From Filimonas lacunae (GTDB lineage: Bacteria > Bacteroidota > Bacteroidia > Chitinophagales > Chitinophagaceae), in the NCBI RefSeq assembly GCF_002355595.1, contig NZ_AP017422.1, positions 7,750,406-7,814,405 on the forward strand: a stretch of DNA of 64,000 nt. The letters run 5' to 3'. This document shows positions 19,465 to 29,516 of the stretch, piece after piece. Position 1 is the first letter of the stretch. Every line of letters begins with the position of its first letter. The notes below the pieces were generated by a model. The model saw only the letters and a list, made by a program, of their open reading frames with translations. It did not search any database and was not told the DNA's origin. Made by a program: the position numbers and the translations under genes.

Positions 19465-20403
19465 ATGAACGAGAACAATGATACATATAACGATGTACCC
19501 GAATCTGACTACCATATTCCCGTGTTGTACAAAGAAACACTGGAAGGGTTGCAGATACAGCCGGATGGGATATATGTAGACTGTACGTTTGGAGGTGGAG
19601 GGCATAGCAGGGGAATTTTATCGCAACTGGGGCCGGAAGGAAAACTGGTAGTGTTTGATCAGGATGCAGATGCAGAACAAAATGTGCCGGACGATAACCG
19701 CATGTTGTTTGTGCCGCACAACTTCCGACACCTGCAACGCTTTTTACGGTTACACCGGTTTTCGAAAGTAACTGGTATACTGGCCGATTTAGGAGTAAGC
19801 AGCCACCAGTTTGATGAAGCAGAACGTGGATTTTCTATCAGGTTTGATGGTCCGTTAGATATGAGAATGGACAGAAGACAACCTGTAACAGCAGTAGATA
19901 TTATTAAAACATATACGCAGCAACAGCTGCACAAGCTCTTTGAACAGTATGGCGAAGTAACCAATGCCAAAACCCTGGCGGCACACCTGGTGCAGTTCAG
20001 GCAGCATGCTTCCCTTACTTCTATCGATTCGTTCCGCGCCTTATTACAACCTGTTGTAAAAGGCAATCCTAATAAATACCTGGCGCAGGTGTTCCAGGCA
20101 TTACGTATGGAAGTGAACGATGAAATGGGAGCATTGAAAGATATGTTGCAGCAGGCTGCAGAAGTGTTACAGCCTGGTGGAAGGTTAGCTGTTATTACTT
20201 TCCATTCTATTGAAGACAGGATGGTGAAAAACTTTTTTAAACAGGGCACTTTTGACGAGGTTCCTGATAACCCTTTTTCAACAGAGCAGCGGGAAGATGT
20301 GTGGAAGGTGATTACCAAAAAACCGGTAACAGCCAGTGAGGAAGAGTTGAAGCGGAATCCAAGATCGAGAAGTGCAAAATTGCGGGTGGCAGAAAAGTTA
20401 TGA
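19465..20403 (+). CDS. rsmH: 16S rRNA (cytosine(1402)-N4)-methyltransferase RsmH
   Basis: 312 residues from ATG 19465; the longer frame begins at a TTG (19435). RsmH methylates N4 of C1402 in the ribosomal P site using AdoMet. Motifs are YHIPVLYKETLEGL, the AdoMet loop DCTFGGGGHS (39-48), ILADLGVSSHQFD, RGFSIRFDGPLDMRMD and the C-terminal ITFHSIEDRMVKNFF and RNPRSRSAKLRVAE. The stop overlaps the ftsL start by 4 bp (ATGA), indicating translational coupling. Confidence 0.96.
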   Translation: MNENNDTYNDVPESDYHIPVLYKETLEGLQIQPDGIYVDCTFGGGGHSRGILSQLGPEGKLVVFDQDADAEQNVPDDNRMLFVPHNFRHLQRFLRLHRFSKVTGILADLGVSSHQFDEAERGFSIRFDGPLDMRMDRRQPVTAVDIIKTYTQQQLHKLFEQYGEVTNAKTLAAHLVQFRQHASLTSIDSFRALLQPVVKGNPNKYLAQVFQALRMEVNDEMGALKDMLQQAAEVLQPGGRLAVITFHSIEDRMVKNFFKQGTFDEVPDNPFSTEQREDVWKVITKKPVTASEEELKRNPRSRSAKLRVAEKL

Positions 20404-20738
20404 GTGAACAACAGGTAAATACGGCTACCGGGAAAAAATCCTTTAAGCGGTTTATCAGCTATGAATGGATTGTAAAAAATATTGGTTTTTTCCTGTTCCT
20501 GGCATTACTGGCAGTGCTGTATATAGCCAACGGACACATGGCCGATAAATGCCTGAGGGATGCAGACCGAACAGAAAAAGAACTGAAAGAACTGCAATAT
20601 GAATACAAGACGCTGAAAAGTGAGATTATGTTCAGAAGCAGGGAATCGGAAATTATAAAAGTGGCCGATCCGTTAGGATTGAAAATGGTAAAAGATCCTC
20701 CGCCGCGCATAGCAGCAGAGAAACGAGAAGACGAATAA
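20400..20738 (+). CDS. ftsL: FtsL-like division protein
   Basis: 112 residues. A basic cytoplasmic N-terminus, one transmembrane segment (about 25-45) and a coiled-coil region (about 50-80) are followed by the D-P-L-G-L-K motif (90-95) typical of FtsL/DivIC proteins. FtsL forms a complex with FtsQ and FtsB and activates FtsWI septal synthesis. Sequence is weakly conserved in this family; the call rests on topology, the motif and the position between rsmH and ftsI. It overlaps rsmH by 4 bp and ends 17 bp before ftsI. Confidence 0.85.
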   Translation: MSEQQVNTATGKKSFKRFISYEWIVKNIGFFLFLALLAVLYIANGHMADKCLRDADRTEKELKELQYEYKTLKSEIMFRSRESEIIKVADPLGLKMVKDPPPRIAAEKREDE

Positions 20739-20755
20739 AGAAGCAGAGGGAATCA

Positions 20756-22876
20756 ATGGAAGTAAAACGTGACATACTATGGCGTGTATATCTCGGCTAT
20801 ATAGCTGTGGTGGTGGTATGTGTGGTTATTCTGGGCAAGGCGTTTTATATACAGCAGGTGCAGGGAAAGCAATGGCGCAACTTAAGCGACAGCCTACATC
20901 AGCACATTGAAGAAACGGCCGCAGAAAGAGGTACCATTTATAGCGAAGACGGGCAAATGCTGAGTACCAGCATTCCGCAGTTTGACGTTTATATCGATTT
21001 TGGCGCCGAAGGGTTAAGAGATAAAAGCGGAGTGCGTTTTAGAGATAATGTGGATTCGCTGAGCTATTGCCTGGCTGATTTATTTAAAGATCGTACTACG
21101 GAAGAGTATAAAAAGCTGCTGCAAAGCGGCTATAAGCATAAGAACAGGTACTTCCTGCTCAAACGCAAAATAAGCTTCCGGGAATACCAGCAGATGAAGC
21201 AGTTTCCGCTGGTAAGGCTGGGCAGAAACAAAAGCGGGTTTATTGCAGAAGTAAGAAGCATGCGTTTAAACCCTTACCAGATGCTGGCTTTCAGGACTAT
21301 TGGTTTAGACCGGGATTCATCGAAAGTAGGCCTGGAATTAACATACGATAGTGTGTTAAGTGGCATAAAAGGAAAACGGTTGGTAAGATATATAGGTGGT
21401 GGGGTAAGCGTTCCGGTAGATGAAGACTATCAGCTGGAATCGGAGAACGGGAAGGATGTGATCACTACGCTGGATGTACATATTCAGGATATAGCAGAAA
21501 GCTCTTTACTGAAAATGTTGCAGAATAACCAGGCCGAACAAGGGTGCGCTATTGTAATGGAGGTGGGCACGGGTAAAATAAAAGCCATTGCCAACCTGGG
21601 AAAAAATGATGACGATACCACCTATTCCGAAAATCTGAATTATGCTTTACGTAATACAGAGCCGGGATCTACCATCAAACTGGCTACACTGTTATCGGTG
21701 CTAAGCGAAGGAGGAACCAGTTTGAGTGATAAAGTGGAAGTAGGAACAACCGGCAGTGCGTATGTGGGCGTGAGAATGGTAACAGATCACGAGCCAGCGC
21801 CAAAGCCGGTATTAACTGTAGAAGAATGTTTTGCACATAGCTCTAACGTGGGCATGGGCAAAATTGCATATAAAACATTTGCATCTAAGCCGGGTAAGTT
21901 TTTAAGCTACCTGCACCAGCTAAGGTTAGATTCTGTTACCGGTATAGACCTGGTAGGCGAAACAAAACCGAAGCTGCCGAAGATGAAAAAGAGTAATGAG
22001 GGGCTACATGAAATGGTAACCATGAGCTTTGGTTATGCTATTCAGATGAGTCCTTTGCAAACACTGACGTTATACAATGCAATAGCCAACGGGGGCAAAA
22101 TGGTAAAGCCCTACCTGGTAAACAGTATTGACAACGACGGAGTTCCGGTGAAAGAGTTTAGCCCGGTAGTGTTGTCAGAAAGTATCTGTAAGCCTAATGT
22201 GGTAAAAGCGGCGCAGGAGTGTATGCGGGCGGTGGTAACAGAGGGAACGGCCAAAGGCATTTTTGCATTATCGCCTTATACGGTAGCAGGTAAAACCGGT
22301 ACAGCACATGTGGCCGACGGAAAGTATAAGTATGACGATGGGGTGTACCAGGCTTCTTTTGTAGGGTATTTTCCGGCAGAGAAACCACAATACAGCTGCA
22401 TTGTAGTGATAAGAACCAGGCCGCATGCTTTCAACCACTTTGGTGGCGGATTGTCGGGGCCGGTGTTCAGGGATATTGCAGACCGGTTGTATACACTGTA
22501 TGTGAAACAAAAGACATCTGTAAAGATGGCGAAGGTGGAAAAAACAGACAGCAGTTATTACAGCTATACAGGAATGAAGGATGAAATGAAGCGTATGCTG
22601 GGTACTTTAAACGTTCCTTATAGCGATAACACTACTGAAAGCGGTGATTGGGCAAAGATGTACCGCCAGGCAGATAAACCGGTGGTGGCGGCATTGCCGG
22701 TAAATAACAAGCAGATGCCGGCGCTGGGAGGGATGGGATTGAAAGATGCGATATATGTGTGCGAATCGATGGGGCTGAAAGTGAAGATATCGGGTAAAGG
22801 AAAAGTGATGGCACAGTCTATCACAGCAGGGCAGGCCATCAATAAAGGACAACAAGTTACTATTCAACTGAATTAA
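20756..22876 (+). CDS. ftsI: Septal peptidoglycan transpeptidase FtsI (PBP3) with PASTA domain
   Basis: 706 residues. A short cytoplasmic tail and a transmembrane helix (about 10-30) precede the dimerisation domain and the transpeptidase domain. Active-site motifs are STIK with nucleophile Ser305, SSN (362-364) and KTGTA from Lys513. The last ~65 residues form one PASTA domain (MPALGGMGLKDAIYVCESMG), as in Gram-positive and many Bacteroidota division PBPs but not E. coli FtsI. It crosslinks septal peptidoglycan with FtsW, encoded five genes downstream. It is the beta-lactam target of the divisome. Confidence 0.95.
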   Translation: MEVKRDILWRVYLGYIAVVVVCVVILGKAFYIQQVQGKQWRNLSDSLHQHIEETAAERGTIYSEDGQMLSTSIPQFDVYIDFGAEGLRDKSGVRFRDNVDSLSYCLADLFKDRTTEEYKKLLQSGYKHKNRYFLLKRKISFREYQQMKQFPLVRLGRNKSGFIAEVRSMRLNPYQMLAFRTIGLDRDSSKVGLELTYDSVLSGIKGKRLVRYIGGGVSVPVDEDYQLESENGKDVITTLDVHIQDIAESSLLKMLQNNQAEQGCAIVMEVGTGKIKAIANLGKNDDDTTYSENLNYALRNTEPGSTIKLATLLSVLSEGGTSLSDKVEVGTTGSAYVGVRMVTDHEPAPKPVLTVEECFAHSSNVGMGKIAYKTFASKPGKFLSYLHQLRLDSVTGIDLVGETKPKLPKMKKSNEGLHEMVTMSFGYAIQMSPLQTLTLYNAIANGGKMVKPYLVNSIDNDGVPVKEFSPVVLSESICKPNVVKAAQECMRAVVTEGTAKGIFALSPYTVAGKTGTAHVADGKYKYDDGVYQASFVGYFPAEKPQYSCIVVIRTRPHAFNHFGGGLSGPVFRDIADRLYTLYVKQKTSVKMAKVEKTDSSYYSYTGMKDEMKRMLGTLNVPYSDNTTESGDWAKMYRQADKPVVAALPVNNKQMPALGGMGLKDAIYVCESMGLKVKISGKGKVMAQSITAGQAINKGQQVTIQLN

Positions 22877-22886
22877 ATAAAGCCAA

Positions 22887-24341
22887 TTGGCAACACTACA
22901 AGACATATTATACAAAGTGCATCTGCAGTCTGTGAACGGAAACACAGCACTGGAGGTAAAAGATATACAGATAGATTCACGTAAAGTGAGCGAAGGCAGT
23001 GTATTTGTAGCTATACGTGGTGTACAGGCCGATGGCCATCTGTTTATAGATAAAGCAATTGAACTGGGGGCTACTGCCATTGTTTGCGAAAGCTTTCCGG
23101 CCCAGTTAAAAGAAGGGATTACCTATTTGCAGGTATCTAACACCCAGGAAGCGGTTGCCTATATGGCACACCAGTTTTATGGCGAGCCTTCTAAAAAGCT
23201 GAAACTGCTAGGCGTTACCGGCACCAATGGTAAAACCACTATCGCTACTGTTTTATTTAACTTGTTTACCGGGTTGGGTTACACCTGTGGCCTGGTAAGC
23301 ACCGTAGAAAATAAAATAGGTAAGGATATTATACCGGCAACCCACACTACCCCCGATGCGGTAAGCTTAAATGCATTGCTGCACCGTATGGTGGAAAGTG
23401 GTTGCACGCACGTGTTTATGGAGTGCAGCAGTCATGCTATACATCAGCACCGCATTACTGGTTTGCAGTTTGCCGGCGCTTTGTTCAGCAACATCACGCA
23501 CGACCACCTGGATTATCACAAAACCTTTGATGAATACATCCGGGTAAAGAAAAGTTTCTTTGATAATCTGACCTCAGATGCGTTTGCTATCTCTAACCTT
23601 GATGATAAAAGAGGAACAGTGATGCTGCAAAACACACCTGCTAAAAAATATTACTACAGCCTGAAAAGCCTGGCAGAGTTTAAAGGTAAAATTCTGGACA
23701 ACGCTTTAACCGGCCTGGTAATGCGGGTAAATGATACAGAAGTACACTTCAGGCTTATAGGCGAGTTTAATGCTTATAACCTGCTGGCTATATATGGCGC
23801 AGCTATTTGCCTGGGCGAACCTAACGAAGAGGTTTTGCGTGTGTTAAGTATGCTGAACGGTGCAGAAGGCCGCTTTGATTATGTGATCAGCACCAATAAG
23901 GTGATTGCTATAGTGGACTATGCCCACACGCCGGATGCTTTAGAAAATGTACTGGCTACTATAAAGAAACTGCGTAAGGGACACGAGCAGGTAATTACGG
24001 TGGTAGGTTGTGGTGGCGACAGGGATAAAACCAAGCGCCCTATTATGGCACAGGTATCGGCCGATATGTCTGACAAAGTGATTTTAACCAGCGATAACCC
24101 ACGTAGTGAAGATCCGCTGGATATTTTAAAAGACATGGAAGCAGGACTGACCAGTGCTACCAAACGTAAAACCATGGTAATACCGGACAGAAAGGAAGCG
24201 ATAGCTACTGCGGTAAGCCTGGCAGGGAAAGAAGATATTATTCTGATTGCGGGTAAAGGACACGAGAAGTACCAGGAGATAAAAGGAGTAAGGCAGCATT
24301 TTGACGACAAGGAGATAGTAAAAGAATTATTGGGCTTATAA
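22887..24341 (+). CDS. murE: UDP-MurNAc-L-Ala-D-Glu:meso-diaminopimelate ligase
   Basis: 484 residues, starting at a TTG (22887), the only plausible start since an in-frame TAA lies at 22878. The N-terminus (LQDILYKVHLQSV) aligns with family starts. The ATP loop GVTGTNGKTTIA is at 109-120. The DNPR motif (403-406) marks ligases that add meso-diaminopimelate rather than lysine, so the wall should contain mDAP. The enzyme is cytoplasmic and makes the UDP-MurNAc-tripeptide. It begins 10 bp after ftsI. Confidence 0.96.
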   Translation: MATLQDILYKVHLQSVNGNTALEVKDIQIDSRKVSEGSVFVAIRGVQADGHLFIDKAIELGATAIVCESFPAQLKEGITYLQVSNTQEAVAYMAHQFYGEPSKKLKLLGVTGTNGKTTIATVLFNLFTGLGYTCGLVSTVENKIGKDIIPATHTTPDAVSLNALLHRMVESGCTHVFMECSSHAIHQHRITGLQFAGALFSNITHDHLDYHKTFDEYIRVKKSFFDNLTSDAFAISNLDDKRGTVMLQNTPAKKYYYSLKSLAEFKGKILDNALTGLVMRVNDTEVHFRLIGEFNAYNLLAIYGAAICLGEPNEEVLRVLSMLNGAEGRFDYVISTNKVIAIVDYAHTPDALENVLATIKKLRKGHEQVITVVGCGGDRDKTKRPIMAQVSADMSDKVILTSDNPRSEDPLDILKDMEAGLTSATKRKTMVIPDRKEAIATAVSLAGKEDIILIAGKGHEKYQEIKGVRQHFDDKEIVKELLGL

Positions 24342-24362
24342 GAATTACGACGAACAACTACT

Positions 24363-25670
24363 ATGTTATACTACTTATTCACGTGGCTGAAACAACATTT
24401 TAACCTGAGTGGTGCAGGGGTTTTCCAATTCATCACCTTCAGGGCTGCGATGGCAATATTACTGTCGCTGTTTATTGCCACCGTTTACGGTAAGCGTATT
24501 ATCAATATGCTCAAAAGAAAGCAGATTGGTGAAACCGTGCGCGACCTGGGACTGGCCGGTGAGCAGCAGAAGAAAGGTACTCCCACCATGGGCGGCTTAA
24601 TCATTCTGCTGGCAATAGTGATACCTACCTTGTTGTTTGCCGATTTGAATAAAGTGTATGTGCGCCTGATGTTACTGACTACTGTTTGGCTAGGTGCGAT
24701 AGGCTTTTTAGACGACTACTTTAAAATTAAAGCACGCCGCACTGCGCAGGCCCGTGGCGAGCAGTATAAGAAAAGTGATAAAGATGGTTTGGCTGGTTTA
24801 ACCAAAATTATTGGCCAGGTGGGTTTAGGTATTATTATCGGCGCTACTTTATATTTCAACGATAACGTGGTGGTGGAGCGTGAAATTATTACCGACGGTG
24901 GAACTACTGTAGGTATTCACCCGGGCGATAAAAAAGTAAATGAAGTTACCCGTGTAATGGATGGCGAAGAGCATCGTTTTGCCAGGGTAAAAACACCGAT
25001 CACTACTATTCCGTTTGTTAAAAACCACGAGTTCAACTATACCAAACTGGTAAGCTGGATGGGCAAATGGGCCGAAGATTACGCATGGGTAGTGTATATA
25101 CTGATTGTAACCTTTATTATCACGGCAGTATCTAACGGAGCCAACATCACCGACGGATTGGATGGGTTGGCAGCCGGGGTGAGTGCGGTAATTGGTGCAG
25201 CTATTGGTGTGTTTGCTTATGTAAGCGGTAACTATAAGTTTGCCGATTACCTGAATGTAATGTACATACCTAACCTTTCGGAGCTGAGCATATTCATTGG
25301 TGCTTTTGTAGGGGCGTGTATCGGTTTTCTCTGGTACAATGCTTACCCGGCGCAGGTGTTTATGGGCGATACCGGAAGTTTGGCTTTAGGAGGTATTATT
25401 GCCTCACTGGCTATTATCATTCGTAAAGAATTATTGATCCCTATTTTCTGTGGGGTGTTTTTAATAGAGTTGCTGAGCGTAATGATTCAGGTAAGCTATT
25501 TCAAATACACGAAGAAGAAGTATGGCGAGGGGCGGCGGATATTTTTAATGAGCCCGCTGCATCACCACTATCAGAAAAAAGGATTTCATGAAAGCAAGAT
25601 AGCAGTGCGTTTCTGGATCGTTACCGTATTGTGTGTGGTGTTTTCTATCATTACCCTTAAAATCAGGTAG
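24363..25670 (+). CDS. mraY: Phospho-N-acetylmuramoyl-pentapeptide transferase
   Basis: 435 residues, against about 360 in E. coli. MraY moves phospho-MurNAc-pentapeptide to undecaprenyl phosphate, making lipid I at the inner membrane. Hallmarks are [44 protein letters not shown] and [14 protein letters not shown]. The extra length is a hydrophilic insertion of about 60-70 residues (roughly 165-230, from [13 protein letters not shown] to about [12 protein letters not shown]) between membrane segments, which I know as a feature of Bacteroidota MraY. Around ten membrane helices are expected. Confidence 0.96.
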   Translation: MLYYLFTWLKQHFNLSGAGVFQFITFRAAMAILLSLFIATVYGKRIINMLKRKQIGETVRDLGLAGEQQKKGTPTMGGLIILLAIVIPTLLFADLNKVYVRLMLLTTVWLGAIGFLDDYFKIKARRTAQARGEQYKKSDKDGLAGLTKIIGQVGLGIIIGATLYFNDNVVVEREIITDGGTTVGIHPGDKKVNEVTRVMDGEEHRFARVKTPITTIPFVKNHEFNYTKLVSWMGKWAEDYAWVVYILIVTFIITAVSNGANITDGLDGLAAGVSAVIGAAIGVFAYVSGNYKFADYLNVMYIPNLSELSIFIGAFVGACIGFLWYNAYPAQVFMGDTGSLALGGIIASLAIIIRKELLIPIFCGVFLIELLSVMIQVSYFKYTKKKYGEGRRIFLMSPLHHHYQKKGFHESKIAVRFWIVTVLCVVFSIITLKIR

Positions 25671-25676
25671 GTAAGA

Positions 25677-27017
25677 ATGAGCCATCGGTTAGTGATATTA
25701 GGAGCAGGCGAAAGCGGAATAGGCGCAGCCATACTGGGGCAGAAGCAAGGGTATGATGTGTTTGTAAGCGATGCCGGCACCCTGAAAGATAAATACAGGA
25801 AAGACCTGCAGGATCATCACATTGCCTTTGAAGAAGGAAAGCATACGGTAGAATTAATACTGAATGCCAATGAAGTGATGAAAAGCCCGGGTATTCCGGA
25901 GAAAAACGAGATGGTAAAACAGGTGCGCGCCAAAGGCATACCTGTAATCAGTGAAATTGAGCTGGCCTATCGTTTTAAAGGCGACAGTAAAATAGTTGCC
26001 ATAACAGGTAGCAATGGAAAAAGTACTACCACCTCGCTGATCTGGCATATCTGCAAAGATGCCGGATTGGATTGTGCGCTGGTAGGAAACATTGGATATT
26101 CATTTGCACGGCAGGTGGCGGAGGACGCAAAGCCCCTGTATGTGGCAGAAATTAGTTCTTTTCAGCTGGATGACATTAAAACATTCAGGCCGGACGTAGC
26201 AGTTTTACTGAACATTACCGAAGATCATTTAGACAGGTACGATTACAAGTTTGAGAATTACATCAACAGTAAGTTCAGGATTATTGAGAACCAGGGAACA
26301 GATGACTTTTTCATTTATTGCGCAGACGATGATGTAATAGTCAGGCATTTAGGAAACTTAACCCTTAACACTAACTCATTGCCATTTTCTATGAAACAGG
26401 AAATCAAAAAAGGCGGAAGCATTAAAGGCGATCAAATGATGATACGCGTACAGGAAGAACGGGTAAGCATGAGCATTTATGACTTTGCTTTGAAAGGTAA
26501 ACACAACCAGTACAACACTATGGCTGCAGGTATAGCCGCCGCTACTTTAGGCATTAGAAAGGAGAAGATAAGGGAAGCCGTTAAAACCTTCGAAAGCCTG
26601 GAGCATCGTATGGAGCATGTAGCTACTGTTAGAGGGGTTGAGTTTATTAATGATAGCAAAGCTACCAATGTGAATAGCACCTGGTATGCCCTGGAAAGTA
26701 TGAGCAAACCCACCATTCTGATATTAGGCGGAGTGGATAAAGGGAATGATTATTCATTGATCGAAGACCTGGTAAAAGAGAAGGTAAAAGCTATTGTGTG
26801 CATGGGTTCTGAGAATCAAAAGATTCACGAAGCCTTTGGAAGCATGGTATCTTCTATCACAGACACAGCTACTGCAGAAGAAGCGGTTCAAACTGCTTTT
26901 CAGATGGCTGCGAAAGGAGATGTAGTATTATTAAGCCCGGCCTGCGCCAGCTTTGACCTGTTTAAGAATTATGAAGACAGGGGCGATCAGTTTAAGCAGG
27001 CGGTGCGCGACCTGTAA
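25677..27017 (+). CDS. murD: UDP-N-acetylmuramoyl-L-alanine:D-glutamate ligase
   Basis: 446 residues, family length. The N-terminal Rossmann-like domain (LVILGAGESGIGAAIL) binds the UDP-sugar, and the ATP loop ITGSNGKSTTTS is at 109-120. NITEDHLDRY and the C-terminal FINDSKATN and LSPACASFDLFKNYEDRG motifs complete the Mur ligase pattern. It adds D-Glu to UDP-MurNAc-L-Ala in the cytoplasm. It starts 6 bp after mraY. Confidence 0.97.
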   Translation: MSHRLVILGAGESGIGAAILGQKQGYDVFVSDAGTLKDKYRKDLQDHHIAFEEGKHTVELILNANEVMKSPGIPEKNEMVKQVRAKGIPVISEIELAYRFKGDSKIVAITGSNGKSTTTSLIWHICKDAGLDCALVGNIGYSFARQVAEDAKPLYVAEISSFQLDDIKTFRPDVAVLLNITEDHLDRYDYKFENYINSKFRIIENQGTDDFFIYCADDDVIVRHLGNLTLNTNSLPFSMKQEIKKGGSIKGDQMMIRVQEERVSMSIYDFALKGKHNQYNTMAAGIAAATLGIRKEKIREAVKTFESLEHRMEHVATVRGVEFINDSKATNVNSTWYALESMSKPTILILGGVDKGNDYSLIEDLVKEKVKAIVCMGSENQKIHEAFGSMVSSITDTATAEEAVQTAFQMAAKGDVVLLSPACASFDLFKNYEDRGDQFKQAVRDL

Positions 27018-27029
27018 AATAAATATGGA

Positions 27030-28298
27030 ATGACTGAGACTTCAGATAAACTTTTTTCCCAGATTGGCTCTGTTGAAGAGGCAAAAGGTAATCTTTTGAG
27101 TAAAACCAGGGGAGACAGGTTTATCTGGGGTATTGTGATATTACTGGCAATGATATCGCTTTTGGTAGTATATAGTGCTACCGGCTCTTTGGCTTATAAA
27201 ATGTATAAAGGCAATACGGAGGTATACCTTTTTAAACAACTAAGCTTTATTATACTGGGCATGCTGGTGATTTATTTTTTACACCGCGTGAACTATACCG
27301 TATACAGCAGGGTGGCTTTGCTGCTTTTTGTTATTTCGGTACCCCTGTTGGTATACACGTTGTTTTTCGGCGCCCGTATTAACGATGGCAGCCGGTGGAT
27401 TAAATTACCGGTGATACATATGACCATACAAACAAGTGACCTTGCCAAGCTGGCCTTGTTTATGTATTTGTCGCGACAGTTAAGCCGGAAGCAGGAAGTG
27501 ATAAAAGATTTTAAAAAAGGCTTTTTGCCATTAATAGCGCCTATTGCTGTTACCTGTGTGCTTATTATGCCGGCCAACCTTTCCAATGCACTGCTTACAG
27601 GAGCTATTTCGCTTTTGTTGCTGTTCATAGGCAGGGTAAGTGTAAAGCATATTTTGCTGGTGGTAGGGCTGGCGTTAATACCTATAGCTATTATAGTAAG
27701 TGTGGCCATGGCAACCCATGGCAAGCCACGCGATCATAACAGCTCGGGTTTGTTTGGCAGGTTTTCTACCTGGGTAGGCAGGGTGCAAAGCTTTATGTAT
27801 GCCAAAGACAATGAAGTGCCTTACCAGGTGCAGCAGGCTAAAATGGCCATTGCCAATGGTGGGGTGGTGTTTGGCTTAGGTCCGGGAAACAGCCGGCAGC
27901 GGAACTATCTGCCGCAGGCGTATAACGACTTTATTTATTCTATTATCATAGAAGAATATGGTTTGCTGGGCGGGGCCTTTATCATATTTATCTACCTGGT
28001 ATTCCTTTTCAGGTGTATCAGCATATTCCGGCGATGTCCGTATGCCTTCGGGGCATTTTTGGCGTTGGCGTTAAGCTTTACACTGGTGATACAGGCAGTG
28101 GCGAATATGGCGGTGAATGTGAACATAGTGCCGGTAACAGGGGTAACACTTCCGCTGGTAAGTATGGGAGGTAGTTCGTTTCTGTTTACCTGTGCGGCCA
28201 TCGGGATTATACTAAGTGTAGCCAGGAACCTGGAAAATACGGCTTCTGAAAAAGAATTAACAGAAGCGCCTGTAACGCCGGCAGTAGCGGCAGCATAG
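27030..28298 (+). CDS. ftsW: Septal peptidoglycan polymerase FtsW (SEDS)
   Basis: 422 residues with about ten transmembrane helices. SEDS motifs include NDGSRWIKLP, the QTSDLAKLALFMYL region and, near the end, GVTLPLVSMGGSSFLFTCAA. FtsW polymerises glycan strands at the septum as the partner of FtsI. Its location between murD and murG, and not beside rodA/pbp2 or mreB, supports FtsW over RodA. An Ala/Pro/Thr-rich C-terminal tail follows the last helix. Confidence 0.94.
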   Translation: MTETSDKLFSQIGSVEEAKGNLLSKTRGDRFIWGIVILLAMISLLVVYSATGSLAYKMYKGNTEVYLFKQLSFIILGMLVIYFLHRVNYTVYSRVALLLFVISVPLLVYTLFFGARINDGSRWIKLPVIHMTIQTSDLAKLALFMYLSRQLSRKQEVIKDFKKGFLPLIAPIAVTCVLIMPANLSNALLTGAISLLLLFIGRVSVKHILLVVGLALIPIAIIVSVAMATHGKPRDHNSSGLFGRFSTWVGRVQSFMYAKDNEVPYQVQQAKMAIANGGVVFGLGPGNSRQRNYLPQAYNDFIYSIIIEEYGLLGGAFIIFIYLVFLFRCISIFRRCPYAFGAFLALALSFTLVIQAVANMAVNVNIVPVTGVTLPLVSMGGSSFLFTCAAIGIILSVARNLENTASEKELTEAPVTPAVAAA

Positions 28299-28341
28299 GA
28301 AGTAAAGAATAATAAGTTGACAGCGGAAGCTATATAAATAA

Positions 28342-29496
28342 ATGAGTCAGGTAATAAACCATACAACAAATAACGGAGGAAGCGGTGCTACTGCTTCTGC
28401 ACGTCAGCATAAAATTATTATAGCGGGCGGTGGCACAGGCGGGCATATATTCCCGGCCATAGCTATAGCCAATGCTATAAAACAACAGCTTCCTGGTGTA
28501 GAAATTTTGTTTGTAGGCGCCAAAGGCAAAATGGAAATGGAGCGGGTGCCGCAGGCAGGATATAATATTGAAGGATTAGATATTGCGGGTTTTAACCGCA
28601 GCTCTTTGATAAAGAATATTGGTTTACCGGTAAAGCTGATGAAAAGCTTTTTCCAGGTACGCAAAATCATCAACGCATTTCAGCCAGATGCGGTAATAGG
28701 AGTAGGTGGATATTCCAGTTTTCCGGTACTGCGTTATGCACAACAAAAAAGCATACCCACTTTTATACACGAAAGCAATTCGTTTGCAGGTAAAAGCAAT
28801 ATGCTGCTGGGTAAAAAAGCTACCCGCATTTTTGTGGCCAGCGAAGGCATGGAAAAGTTTTTTCCTGCCGGTAAAATAACTATCACAGGCAACCCCGTGC
28901 GTAAGTCCATTGTGCAGTCGAAGGTTACCCGTGCCGAAGCGCTGGATTTTTTTGGACTGGACGAAAGCAAGAAAACCATATTAGTGGTTGGGGGCAGTTT
29001 GGGAGCCAGAAGCATTAATGAAGTGATGATAAGTCACTTGTCTGATTTAAAAGCACTGGATTTACAACTGGTGTGGCAAACAGGTAAAGTAAATGCAGAA
29101 GCGTACAAGCAAACCGGTGGAACCATGCGTAATGTGTGGGTGAACGATTTTATAGTGGATATGGATAAAGCCTATGCTGCTGCCGATGTGGTTGTATCCA
29201 GGGCGGGCGCTATGGCGGTAACCGAATTGTGTGTAGTAAAAAAGCCGGTGGTGTTTGTGCCATTTCCGTTTGCGGCAGAAGATCATCAAACGGTGAATGC
29301 CAAATACCTGGTAGAAAAGAATGCGGCTGTAATGGTAGCAGATAGTGAGGTGCGCACCAAATTGTTTTCGGCATTGACAACATTGGCCATGGATGAAGAG
29401 AAACAACAGGTGTTAAAAGAAAACATCAGCAAACTGGCGGTTACAGATGCAGATGAAGTGATAGCACAAACAGTAATAAAAGCAATAGGCGGTTAA
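28342..29496 (+). CDS. murG: UDP-GlcNAc:lipid I GlcNAc transferase MurG
   Basis: 384 residues. The glycine-rich IIIAGGGTGGHIFPAIAIA signature starts near residue 25, after a low-complexity 22-residue N-terminal extension rich in Asn, Gly and Ala. GVGGYSSFPVLRYA, VVGGSLGARSINE, SRAGAMAVTEL and PFPFAAEDHQTVNA follow. MurG is a GT-B enzyme on the cytoplasmic face of the inner membrane that completes lipid II. A start inside the extension is possible, but no ATG lies between 28342 and the core. Confidence 0.96.
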   Translation: MSQVINHTTNNGGSGATASARQHKIIIAGGGTGGHIFPAIAIANAIKQQLPGVEILFVGAKGKMEMERVPQAGYNIEGLDIAGFNRSSLIKNIGLPVKLMKSFFQVRKIINAFQPDAVIGVGGYSSFPVLRYAQQKSIPTFIHESNSFAGKSNMLLGKKATRIFVASEGMEKFFPAGKITITGNPVRKSIVQSKVTRAEALDFFGLDESKKTILVVGGSLGARSINEVMISHLSDLKALDLQLVWQTGKVNAEAYKQTGGTMRNVWVNDFIVDMDKAYAAADVVVSRAGAMAVTELCVVKKPVVFVPFPFAAEDHQTVNAKYLVEKNAAVMVADSEVRTKLFSALTTLAMDEEKQQVLKENISKLAVTDADEVIAQTVIKAIGG

Positions 29497-29516
29497 ACGC
29501 ATACGAATACAAACAG

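Noticed and set aside
19659..20411. A 250-codon open frame antisense to rsmH.
   Set aside because: It mirrors rsmH, with Ser/Cys/Leu-rich translation and no motif; the plus-strand enzyme is certain.
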